Assembly (NCBI RefSeq): GCF_035046485.1 | Contig: NC_085137.1 | Span: 9,688,252 to 9,752,251, forward strand | Reading direction: 5' to 3' | DNA length: 64,000 nucleotides | Source of the DNA: Aedes albopictus | Taxonomy: Eukaryota > Arthropoda > Insecta > Diptera > Culicidae | Part shown: positions 10,007 to 23,200 of the stretch, piece after piece | Numbering within the stretch: the stretch's first letter is position 1 | How the letters are laid out: each line of letters starts with the position of its first letter | Program-made: the position numbers and the translations under genes | The notes under the pieces: generated by a model | Told to the model about the DNA's origin: nothing | Seen by the model: only the letters and a program-made list of their open reading frames with translations | Database searches by the model: none

Positions 10007-13000
10007 GTGAGTATTTTGTCTTATCATATAAGTTGAAAGATCTCAGAAACTTTTTCCACAACCATAGAGCAACAAGAAACTAGCAGAGTTGATAGGTATT
10101 AATCCCGAAAAATTTAAGAAGATTTTTCCCAGATTTTACCAATCTAAATCATAACTCAGGAACAAAGTACCTATATTATATCATAAAATTTGCTCGTTTT
10201 AACAAACATATTTTTATCTACTATGCCTCCTTCCTAAGTTATGAATATTCAAGGTTGCTTTGTGAGCAGATGTTTGTGGAAAACTTTCATGAATATTTGA
10301 ACCCTTCACCCCAATCTCGTACGATAATAATAAAAAAAATCCCCAGGTGCAACGATCCGCCTCGCAGAGCGACATTCACGGCTCGAAGCGACGTCGGCCC
10401 ATGAGCGGAAGCAGGCTCAAGCGTTGCGCATCGCTACCGACGCACCGACAGCGACCGGATCTGGCCAAACTAAACGCGAAGAACGTGCGCGATAAGCTCA
10501 ACATGGATGAGAAAATCGACAAAAAGATCTACTTCATGAAGCTTTCGGAAAACTTGCGAGACATATGGGACTCGCTGGTTGGAAGCGGTCACGGCGATCT
10601 ACTGAACCAGTCCCAGCTGGAGGTCGTTTGCGAGCGAGTGGGACTGCAGAAACTTCCGGCCAAACTGGCCGCCCGGGAAGTTTTTGCCAAGCTATCGCTC
10701 CAATCGATCGAAGGCATCAGCTATGATGATTTCATTGCACTGCTGCAAAGCGACTCGGATATTCTTGCCATCGGTGGCGGTGGTGTTGGGGAGAAGGAAC
10801 CGGTGGTGACTAGTGGTGCTGGCGACAGTGGTGTGCGGGTGCGATTATTCGACGAGAGTGACACCTTCAAGGTTCAGGAACTGGATCGCGACAGCGTGGA
10901 AGAAACGGTTGGCTTCACCGTGCGAATGCCAGGTGAGTGTGTCGCGTATTTGTTGTCGATTGCATACGAAATTGTCAGAAGTCAGAACGTAACGATCGGG
11001 TTAGTTCATTCCTTGTTATGTCACTTACGAGTTCAAATCATCTGTAAACAATCTGGAGAATATGTAGAAATATTTCTGATAATAGAAGTTTAGAGTCTCT
11101 ACCTACACAAAATTTTGATAGATTCTTTAGAAAAGTTTTCAAATATCGGTTAGGTTAACCGATTTTTTAAACTTTTAACCACCTACTAGTGCTATATCTC
11201 TTTTACCCATGGCATTTTCATATTTAAATTCACCTAAACCCGATTGCAGCGGAGTGGACGACGGAGATCGGTTCGCTCTCGACGGCCATCATCATCGACA
11301 TGTGGGAGTCGGCCGGCATCAGCGAGCCGCGAAGTTTGCTGCAGGATCTCGGCTTCTACGGGGCGGAGGTGCAGGTAACGGAGCTAATCGCCGCACTGGA
11401 GGACGAACAGCAACGGCTCGGCGATGGCAACGATACCTCCGTGGTTGTGCGGGTGAGTGCGGTTGTTGTTTTTTTTTCGTCTTATTTATGTTTTCTTACG
11501 GTCGATGGGGGCTGGGTAGAGAGTGGATTGCCCACATGCTCAGCGAGACGTGCGCGAAATTAGCATTTGTAATGACAATTTGCAAGCAATGCGTTGTGTT
11601 GTGTTGGAATTTGGGCATTTATCGAGTCGATTTCTATTAAATCAATCAAATCAACCGGGTAGGGTTGGCCAGTTGACGTGAAGTAGCTGTAGATTTCTTT
11701 TATACTTCGAAATTTGTGATCTTCGTTATGTGAAGTACTGTATCGTAACCTCAATTTTTCTAATTTTTAACCAATTTCGAACGTGATAAATCGAACTTAT
11801 TCGTAGTCAAAAGCAAACAGGAAATGATAATAGTTGGCAAACCCAAATAGTGGTAAGCGCCGCTGGTATTCAGTAAGATAATGCCGAGGTTGACGGGTTC
11901 GATCCCGGTCTTCCCTGGTTCTTTCTGTCACTTACATTTCAAATAGGTGTAACTGGTTTTGGAAATAGTATCTTTTTTGTACAAATCAGTGTGGGAGTTT
12001 TACTATAAAACACATTCCCAAAATACAATTCTGCAGTTTAACCCATAAACACCCTGGACGATCTTCTTTTGGTAGAACTAGAAATGCAATATTTTCTTTG
12101 TTTTACATTGTTTACATTTTACTCTGGAGTCTTTTTCATAGTCAAGGGGAATAGTTGTGCGAAGAAATGCATGGTACTTCTCCCCTTTGCAAATTCCAAG
12201 TATTCTACCAGAAATTCCTACAAGAATCCCTCCAAGAATTTGTCCAAGAATTCTTTCAAGAATTTCTTCCAGAATTTCTCCAGAAATTCCTCAAAAAATT
12301 CTGCCAAGAATTCCTCAAAGAATCCCTTTAGGTATTCATCTCAGAATTTCTTCAGGAATTCCTCCAAGACTTGTAAAGAAATTCTCCTAGCATTCCTCCA
12401 GGAATTCCTCCAATAACTTATCCAGGAATTCCTAAAAGAATTTCACCAGGAACTCCTCAAAGAATTTGTCTAGGAATATATCCAGAACTAAGAATTTCTC
12501 CAGAAATTCCTCAAATAATTAATCCAGAAAACTGGAAGAATTCCTCCAGAATTTTTTCCAAAATTTGCTCTAGGGATTCATTTGAGATTACTTTCAGGTA
12601 TTTCTCCAGAAATTCCTCCAGGAACTCGTGAAGAATTTTTTCAAGGAGTTCCTACAGAAATTACTTCAAGAAATCCTCAAAAAAATATTCTTACAGGAAT
12701 TTTCCCAGGGATTTTTAGGATTTTTTTTCAAGAATTTCTCCAGAAATTTCTCTATAAATACCTCCAGGAAACCTTTAGAAATTCCTCAAGAAAATACTAT
12801 AATTAATTCCGAAATAATTCCGGGAACTCCTTCAAGAATTACTACAGGAATTCCCCCAGGAACTTATTCAGGAGTTCCTTACAAAAATCTTCTTGGGATT
12901 CCACCAGGAATTTTTCCAGAAAATCCCCCAGAAATGATTTCGGAAATTCCTTCAGGAAGTCCTCCAAGAACTCATCCAGGAATTCTTCTTATTATATCTT

Positions 13001-16000
13001 AAGGAATTTCCCCAAGAATTCCTTCAGGAATTTCAAAAATTTCCCCAAGAATTCCTTCAGGAATTTCAAAAATTTCTGAAGGAATTTCTCCAAGAATTCA
13101 TCCAAGAGTTCCTGGAAGACATCTGCCTAGAATTCTTAAAAGAATTCCTCCAGGAATTCCTCTAAAAAATCCTACAGGACCTGCCCCAAGAATTTCACCA
13201 GGGGTCCCTCTAAGACTTGTGCCAAGAATCCCTTCAGGAATTTCGCCAGAAATACCATCAGGGATTTTTTTGAAGAAATTTCTTTCATCCAAAATATCCT
13301 CCAGAAATTCTTTCATGAATACCTCCAAGATTCTTCTGGAAACCTTCAGAAATCCCTCAAGAAAATATTCTTGGGAGAACTCCAGGGATTCATCCGAAAA
13401 TTTCTTCAGGGAATTCTCCAGGAACTGCTCCCAGACCTCTTCCAAGCATTCCTTCAAGAATTTCTTCAGTAATTACTCCAAGAACTCTCTTAAGAATTCC
13501 CCAAGAATGCCATCAGGAATTTCTCCAAGAATTCCACCAAAAATTTCTTCAAAAATTTGGCCAGGGATTCCTTTATAAATTCCTCTACGAATACCTCCCT
13601 GGATTAAGTTATCAGAATTGCGATCTGAGCCTCTAAAATTAGCGTAGGTTAGATTCCGCGAGCATTCGCCACAATAAAAATATCCTAAGATTTACAGATA
13701 TTGCGATCCATACTTTAAAATACATTGGGTGCATTTGTATGCCAGCGAACACCCAAATAGCAACACATAGGGATACTCGTAATATTATGAGGTGCAACAG
13801 ACACAATCATGAAAGAATTATGCCGATAAAGAGTGTAGAGAAACAACAGTAGAGCCTGTAGACTTTGAAGGTCCTAATTCCAGAATAGTTTGGAAAGCCT
13901 GGAATGTCCCATGAATGTACCAAAATCATTAGGGTAAAAACACTAGACTTTTGCCCCCCTGAAATTCTGCTCTAATCTTCGCCACTTCATGAGCATGAGC
14001 ATGAGCATAGATGACCGTACTATTCGTAGTTGCTACTCCGTGATTGACCAGAACAATCGAAGTTGCACAAGGAACCAACAGACGGAGCTTGGGAGTAGCT
14101 TACCGTCCTCAATGTGCATCTTCGAGAATTCCAAACTTTATTAGGTCAATAACGGCGCCGGCCACGTCCTTACGGTCATCGAGGAAGGAAAGGAATGTTA
14201 TTATGACGTGCGTTGCTTACTAAAGACCGAGATCACCTCTGCGTCTCCACGTCTGTCATGGGAAGGACTTTTTGTTAGTGGGGAGGGGAAAGGGCGCATG
14301 ATATGAGTTCACTTTGGTAGGTGGAGTGATTCATGCAACCCTATTAATATCAAACCACTTATTTTCATTTGGACTAAAACAAAACACATGCCGACATCGA
14401 AGATGACGAACCATTCAGATAGTTTTCGAAGTGCGAAAATTAACGAAAGAGAAAATAAAGTGATTTGAACCAACGTGGCTTTGGAACTTGGGCCGACACT
14501 TGACGTGACGAACATTTCAATGTCTGTTGACTAAAATCGAAGACGGCTAATAACAAGACAGACAGCTCCCACCCTGTCGCAGGCGACATGGTTGAAACGC
14601 TCTCAACGATTCACAGGAACATTAAAACATGATTGTGTGCGTGTACATGCTAATACGTACACGGAAATTGTAGCATTGCACGCACACTCATTCATAATGT
14701 TGTTCCCTGAAGTCGTTCGCGGCGCTAGTGTGCTTGTAGCTCCCAAGGTATGTGGATCAAGAGGGTAGATGTCTGTCTTGTTATTAGCCGTCTTCGCTAA
14801 AATCGCAAAAAATGTTGTTTGTTGCATTTATCGTATCATAAATCGCCCCGTACGAAGATGAGCAGTCAAATAGACGACGACGACCGAATGAAAACGCGGC
14901 CTGTACACTTTGCTTCCAAAAACTCACTCTCGCAAAAATCTAGCAAAGCGAGCTCGCGAAACTTTGCTGCTGCCGAACTACCGCACACTACTGACTGCTT
15001 GGCGTCCCGTCGTCGGAGCCCCGCAGAGGGAAGAGGAAAAAAAATCGCATAAAATCTAGCAAAGCGAGCGCGCGAAACTTTGCTGCTGCCGAACTACCGC
15101 ACACTACTCGAAATTCTGCTCTAATCTTCGCCACTTCATACATAAAAAATGGAATTTGTATGGAGGGGACGAAGACTAGAGCGGTGGCAAAGTCTAGTGT
15201 TTTTACCCTATAGTTGTGCACTGAGGCTCCATCACCAGTATAGACTACATTCCACGAATATTTTTTTACAATTAAAGCAAGATACAGTATGTAGATATCG
15301 TACCTTCAAAAGGTATTGGAGGCCGGAATGTCCAACTACCACGACATCGAGTTGGTCGTAGCATTGCGATGTCTAATGGTCATCAACGTGAGTAAATTTC
15401 TTAAGAGTGAACACAAATGATGGTAGATGTTGTAGATCTTAAGAAAATGAATTCCAGACTAGTTTGGATGACCTAGATAACCCAATGCACCATGATTTTT
15501 CTAGGGGTGCTTCGAGGCTTTTTGAGTATCGTAGACTATGTTCTGTGATCATTCATCGTGTATACAATTCGGGTTAGAATGTTGGTTTTGTGACACAAAC
15601 TTCGAAACATCTTGGAGGCCTTACAATAGCTCTGGGAGCAAAGTTCAACAGACTATGATGGATAGTATTACATTGCATGTCAGGGATCAGTGAAAACAGT
15701 TGATAATTAACAAAACGATGCAAAATTTGAGCAAAAACATGTTGAATTTATATAAAAAAAAAACCAAAAATGCCACGTAGTTTCGGCTACCAACAAAAGG
15801 GGGAGGGTGCTACTTTTAGCTTTTCCCAATCAATTCCCTCTGGGATTCCTCCAAGAATGTTTTTGGAATTCCTCTAGGTTAATTCTCTTATCTTGGAATA
15901 CGATAGCAAGTTTTCGAAGAAAGAGTTCCTCATCCCTGGATTTCGCCAGGAGTTCCTTTCAATATTTATTTATCAGTTGCTCTTGGGTTCAATTCAGACA

Positions 16001-17205
16001 ACTCTTTTAACTTTCCTTCAGTAGCGCGGTTGGCCACTAACGCCAGCATCACGCTATCGCTGAGAACAAAAAGCGAGATTGCTCCAAGGATGCCTACTGG
16101 GAATCCTTCAGGGTATCCTTCAGGGTCTCCTTCTGGGATTCCTTCAAAAATTCTTTCTCTGGGAGAGTTTTTTCTAGGTATTTTGTTCTACCTATAGCCG
16201 AGGCGGTAAACGCACGGGTATTCAGCATGACCATGCTGAGGGTGACGGGTTCGATTCCCGGTCGGTCCAGGATCTTTTCGTAAAGGAAATTTCCTTGACT
16301 TCCTTGGGCATAGAGTATCTTCGTGCCTGCCACACGATATACACATGCAAAAAATGGTCATTGGCAGAGGAAGCTCTCAGTTAATAACTGTGGAAGTGCT
16401 CATAGAACACTAAGCTGAGAAGCAGGCTTTGTCCCAGAGAGGACGTTACGCCAAGAAGAGGAGAGAGGAGGAATCCTCCACCGGGATGTCTACTGTCTGA
16501 AAAAAAAAAAAACCTGGGAAACCGAGAATTCGCAGACAATTTTATTTAACATGGAAAATCCTGGGATACCCAGGGAATATCTTGAATACTCAGTGAAATT
16601 TTGCACTGATAAAAAAAATAAAAAAAAACAAAACGGTCGTATGAGGCAGCGTCCATTTATTACGTAACGCTAAAATAACAAGCCCAGGTTAATCATCAGC
16701 TAAAATCGGCATTTTTTGTTTCCCCTCCCCCTTCCGTAACGCTATTTTGTATGAAAATCCTAAAATTTTTGTATGGGACGTAACGCTCGGTCACTCTCCC
16801 TCTCTCCCCCTAGAGCGTTACGTAATTTGTGGACGGAGCCTGATTCAAAAGTAGTGACTTAACTAGTACAAACCTCTAGATCAGAACAAAAATCCACAGA
16901 GTTTACACAATGCTTTGGCATAAATAAAAAAAAAAGTTTTCGATTATGAGCTTTTACTTACATGTTTGTTGTCAGAATTGTGAAATCAAATATTTTTCCC
17001 GTAATGCTGAGGGTTTTTACTGGAAGCATGTAGTAACGTGAATACGTTGAAGATCCATCCGGAAGATTTTTTAAAAGCAAGTTGAATCAAGAAGGAATCT
17101 GGATAACTGTGCTAGAGGACAATTCCTAGATCTAGCAGAATCCAATAAGATGCAGCAAGTTCCATATGGACACGGATGAAATCCACCTAGAAAATCCAGA
17201 AATAG

Positions 17206-17238
<33 letters not shown>

Positions 17239-20200
17239 TTATTTAAGACGTTTTAAATTTTATAAATTCATTCGCCTCTAATAGAAATAGATAATTTTGG
17301 TCATCCAATCTTTCATGGACTACACAACTGTATATCTACATTTGCAATGCTAACCTGCTACACTGAATAATGATACATTTACTAATACTCTTCAAATACT
17401 AGTAGCCAATATTCTGTACCTGGCTGTAGACTCCATGTAATATATTGCAGGGCAGTGTGAACGATTCTGAATATCCCGAAGCCATGTCATAGTCTCTGAT
17501 TGTATTCTGTGAGCTCCAGTAAATATAATAGATTCTACAACATAACTCTATGTTGGCGCAACACACGAACGGCGTGGTCTAGGCGCCCTCAGTAGCAGCA
17601 GCAGCGCAGCGGCACATTCAATTAGGATAGTTTTGCTTGCCCTTTATTTTACTGCTAGCAGCAAGCAGCCCAGCGGCTATTGTAACATTCGCACTGGGCT
17701 GCGTGGTGCTAGCCCGTCAGCGCATCGCACATTGTGGCGATGCGCATTCAAAGATTGTCCGTACTTTCGCTGCCGCTTATAAAAGCGGCAGCGTGATGAT
17801 TGTAATGTTAGTTGTAAGCAATATAACACCACAGAGCAGGAGCACTGCCTCTCTGTGGTGCGCCAATAAAACGTTAATCGTAGTCGCAGAAGTAGTTCGT
17901 CTTTCTCGTGTCCCCCGGGAGAAATAAGACACAACGTGGGGCCTAATTCACCGCTGGACGAAACACTCTATATAGCTAAAGCAGAAACTTCAATTGCTGT
18001 AGTGTGGACCTGATAAACTACATATCATTGCTTTGTATAATGACAAAAGTTACCGTTACACTCGTAGACTTTAGGATCTAAACTCAAGAACAGTTTTCAT
18101 GGCCTAGGATATCTCGACTGACCTGATACTGTCTATTGGACTTTCAGAAGACTAACTGGACATGATAGAATACAAATCGTAGCTTTGTATAATGAAGTTA
18201 CTGTTACACCCGTATATTTTAGGATTCATACTCAAGAACAGTTTGGATGACTTAGGATGTCCAGAAAAAAAAATATATCTGGAGCAACATTTGAAAAGGG
18301 CTCAAGAGGTCTTGTGTCTTTTTTCTAAAACGCTCCGTAGGGCATAACAGCAGCCCGCCCACGCAAATGAACACCGTTATCCGAAAGATCGGTGTTTGCT
18401 CTATCTGATAACGGTCTAAGTTTTTGTGAATAAGCTGAGGGGGGCTCAGGAGCGACGTGTGAAGTCATTGTTTACCAATGTTTGTATGCCCTTTTCAAAT
18501 GTTGCTCCAGATATCACCTATACTTATTATGATGTTGAGCACTAAAACAACTGAAATACGTAGGGAAAATTCTATAAAAATGCTTGAAAAAAATCCGGCT
18601 TCAAAGGGATAAGGATTTTTTTTCCAGAAATTCCTTCAGAGTTTCTTTCTGCTTGAGAAATTTGTCTTGGAGTGCCTTCCAGAGTTTCTCACAAGATTCC
18701 TTCCGCATTTTTTTTATGACATTATTCTTTGAATACCTACCGGAATTTTTCCTAGTTTCGAATAATTCTTTCCACGATTCTTCCTTAAAAAACTTCCAGG
18801 GTTCCTGTATTCCGACCGATTTCTTCTGGAACTTTTCACAAGAATCCTACAGAATTTCAGGTTTTTCTGGTATTGCTCTCGGAGTTCTTTCTGCATTTTT
18901 CATAAAAATTTTCGTGGGTTTTTTTCCAGCATTTATCCCGAGATCATTAGAGCATCTCTGAATATCTTTCAGATGTTTATGCGAAATTTTCCCCGCGATT
19001 CTATTCGGTGTTCTTCTTTAGTTTCTACATCCACGAGATCTTCCCCGGATTTCTCCCAGAATTTCTACAGGAACTATTCCTGAGACTTCTACTAGAGCTC
19101 CTCTAAAGATTTTTTAAGGAGTTTCACGAATTTTCTGCAGTAGTTCCTCCCGGGATCGCTTCCGAAGTTTCTCCTGAATTTTAAGAAATTTTTGAAATTC
19201 TTTGAGCTTTCTTCCATGGTTTCTCCCAGGATTTGTATAAGCCAGGATGTTTCCTAGAGGTTCACGTGGGATTTCTTTTAAAGTTTTGCTCGAGATTTCT
19301 CTGGTCCTGTAATGTCTCTCAGAGCTTTTTCCAACACACTTAATTCAGATGGCCGGGATTCTAACATTTTCCCATTCTTTTGCCGGCATTTGTCGGGATC
19401 TCAGGAATTTGGACAGTTCATTGTTGACATTTGGAAAACATTTTGCTGTGAGTCAGCTAATAAATGTCCAGACTATTTCTTGAAGTTGTTAACAGAATTT
19501 CTTGAAGTGATATATCTTGTAAAAGTTTCTTTAATAATTGCTCTTTCAGGAATTTATCCAGGTTTTTTTTGGAACGTGTCATGAGATAACTTACGAAACT
19601 CCTTGGGTGCTTCTCGAGGATGATTCAGAAGATCCTTAGATATTCCTTTTAGGGTTGCATCATAAACCTCTCTTGGCACTTAATTTATTGAAATCGTTTA
19701 ATGGATTTTTTTCATAAATTTTTCAAAAATGACCTTTCAGGTATTCTTTCGGAGCTTCTTCCAGGAGTTCTTTCAGAAATCTTTTCAGGATTTATATCTT
19801 GGCGTTTTCCAGGAATATACCAAAAAAAATCTTCTTGTAATAACAGCAAAGTATTCTTCAGTTGTCCACGCATTCCTTCAGAGATTCAATTTTTTGTATA
19901 ACTTTCTAGAAAGTCTAAGTGGTATTTTATGGACTTGCTAAGGAATCATTTTGGAGCTATTTTAGGAGAAATCCATTGAAAATTCTCTTGAGAATACTTT
20001 GAAAATTTGAAGGAGGAACTTAAGAGATCCATAAAAATGTTTTTGAAGCAATATTTGGACGATTTTTTGAAGAAATCCCTGGAGAAATTTCTAAAAAAAC
20101 TGAATTTTTGAATTTTTTGAAAGGAATCATTAGAGGAATTTGGAGGAAGAATTCCTGAGAAAAAAAAATCCTGCTTTACATATATTGAATTCCCTTCAGA

Positions 20201-23200
20201 AATTCTTCTTTCAAATACCCTTTCACGAGTTCCTTCTCTGGTTTAACCAGAAATTTTTCCTAGGATTCATTCAAATGTTTTTCGGGAAATCCCCCAAGAG
20301 TTCCTTTGGGCATTCTCCTAGGAAATCTTTCTGGGAATCGTTCCAAATATTTTTTTTCCAGGAGTTCCTTATGATAATCTTGAATGAGATTCTTCTTGAG
20401 CTTCATTCTAGGATTTTCCTAAAGCTTCTGCTTGATTTTGTCTAAAATCGTCTCAGGATTGATTACTGTGTTTCCTCCAAGACTTCCTTCTGGGAATACT
20501 CAAGAAATTTATTGTAGCTCCTTCGGGGATTTCTTCATATGTTCCTTCTGGAAAACTCCCAGAATTCCTATTGCGAATCCTCCAAGAGTTTTTTAGGGGA
20601 ATTCTACCGGACTTAGGTACTTCTGCGATTACTCCATGGATTACTCCTTTGGTAACCCTCCAGCGTCTCTTTCCAGGTATCCTCCTGAAAATCCTTCTCA
20701 AGAGTCTTCTGAAAACCCTCCTAAAGATCTCTCTGAGTGCCCTTTAGATGTTCCTGCTGGAACTTTTCCAGCAGCTATTTCTGTAAACCCTCCAGAAGAT
20801 TTGTCTGAAAATTCTCCAGGAATTCCGTATGGGAATTTGATGGGAATCCTTCAGAAGCTTTTTTTTTCTGGGAATCTTGCAGAAGTTCTTCCTAGGAATT
20901 CAGGAGTTCGTGAAGAAATCTAGAATTCCTGGATCTCATACTAAACTCATTTGAGAATCGCTAAAAGAGTTTCTGAAGGATATGCTGGGGAAATGCTCGT
21001 AAAGAAAATCAAATCTAAGAAAGAATCGGGAGGAATCCACAGAGACATCCGTGATTGAATCATAATCAAGAACTTTTTGGAGCAATCCCCAGGTGGCGTT
21101 TGGTTTCTAGAGTAATGGACATATGGAATTTCGCAGGAATCCCCAGATAAAATTTCTGTAGGCATCTACAGACTGAAATTCCTAGTTTATCAACAGATGG
21201 AGATCCTGGGAGAATTTCCAGCAGGAGTTCCTAGGTGAATTCCTGGAGGAATTCTCAAAAGAACTTCTTGAAAGAATAAGCAATTGCTGGAGGAATCCCC
21301 AGTTGTAGTTTCTGGAGAAATCTCTTAACTAAATTCCTGGGATCAAGGTGACATTTTTCAAGTTCCTAAGTCCACAGATTATTATTTCAACAGTTATAGA
21401 TAGGTACACAGAAGTCCAGTGTCCAATAAATAACACACTTTCTCTTAAATTCCCCCTCCAGGCATCGTTAGCACTTCACAAAGCCGAAGTCAGCGCCCTC
21501 CGACAAGCCTTCCTGCAGCTGATGGAGGAAAACAAGAAACTCTACTCGGACAACAAGGAAGCCAACCAGCGGGCCCAGCTGCTGCTCCAGGAGGTGGACG
21601 AGCGGCACAACTCGTTGGAAAACGCCACCCGAAATAAGATCCGTCTGCTGGAGCAGCGCCATCACGAAACGGTCAAAGAGCTAACGTCGCAGCTGGCGTT
21701 TGAGCGAGAGCAGCTGTCCTGTGCGAACGCTGCCTTGGAGAAGCGCATCCAAGGGCTGGAGCAGGACGAAGGTAAGATGAAGGCGGAGGTGAACAGACTG
21801 CTGGAGGAGAATGAAGGCCTGCGGGCGGAGCAGGAGAACCTCACCAAGGAGCTGACGGATATTCTAGAGAAGAATATCAAGCTGAACAGGGATATCGCCG
21901 AGCTGGAGGAGAACAACAGGAATGATTTCGACGATGAGTATGCCGGGAAGAACGATCTGGAGGTTTTGGAGCTGATCGAGAAGAATTCACTGCTGCAAGA
22001 TAAGAACAAGGAACTGAAGGATAAGAACGATGAGTTGAGCGTGGAGATCGAAATGTTGAATGTGGAATTGGCCAAGTTTAAGTTGAAGAGAAGTGGTGTA
22101 AGCAGGACAAACTCGTTGGATGTGTCGCCTACTGTGTTGGTGGAATCGAGTGGGTTGGGCGAAGAGAACACAAGAAAGCGTCAAGGGGATTCCCCAAGCA
22201 AGGCAAGACTTTCCGATGAAAGCCCACGGTTAGGGAAGTTTAGAAAGTGTAGTAACGATGTGGAAAATGAGTCCGATTCAAGTGGGGATTGGATGGCGCT
22301 CCATTCGGAGCTGGGACTGAAAGTGGACGGTGCAATAGCTTCCTCAGGAATTAGTGTTGATAGTGGTAGCAAAGTGGAAGAGATTCAGCAATTGAAGGCG
22401 AAGATTGCGGAACTTGAGAAGAGGTTAGATGATAAGAAAGGTGAAGAGGTTACTGAGGGTGAAAAATGTGAATCAGATAACTTATCTGAGGTTACTGGTG
22501 AAACGCAGTCGGATCAGATCAAACTGAAGGCTCGATGCGATGAGTTGGAAGCAAGTTTAGAACAGTTGGGCAAGGAATACGAAGCATGCGAAGACTACTG
22601 GCAGGCGAAGCTGAACGAAGAAAGACTGCTGTACGAAGAGGAACAGCGGGTAGCCGATGATAAATTCAACGAACTTTTGAAAAAGATGGCCGAGTACGAA
22701 GAACAGTTTGCCGGTCAAGCTGGCCAGAAGAACAGCGAGGATGGTCGACTGTCGCCGATCGAGGAGAAAGATGTCCTGGAGCAGCAGTATCTGGATTTGG
22801 AAGTGGAGTTCCAACAGTCGCAATCGATGCTGCAAGACAAGACGCTCGAACTCGACAAGCTTAGGGGCAGGATCCTGGAGCTGGAGCAACTCACCAAATA
22901 TCCCTCGGAAGCGTTACTGTAAGTATCCGTTTCAAATGGTACAATATTGGAACTAAACAAATATGTGATAAGCACAGTTCGTAGAATAACTTATTGGACT
23001 GTTCCTTTACTAACTCAAACTTTGAAGACTTAACTCATCGTGAAACTAGGCTCCAGATTATTTTCTAAACAGATAAGTAACGTAACACCTTATTTTACAG
23101 AGCTACGCCGCCGCGTGTGGATACGCCGGAAATGGAAAGCCCTGCAAGTACACCCATGATCCATCTATGGAATCAAAGCACGATCCAAGCTCCGGCTACC

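Noticed and set aside
12069..13578. Several ORFs of 70-124 codons on both strands
   Set aside because: They come from the 12-bp repeat, which is stop-free in all six frames; their products are 4-residue periodic and have no splice or start context.
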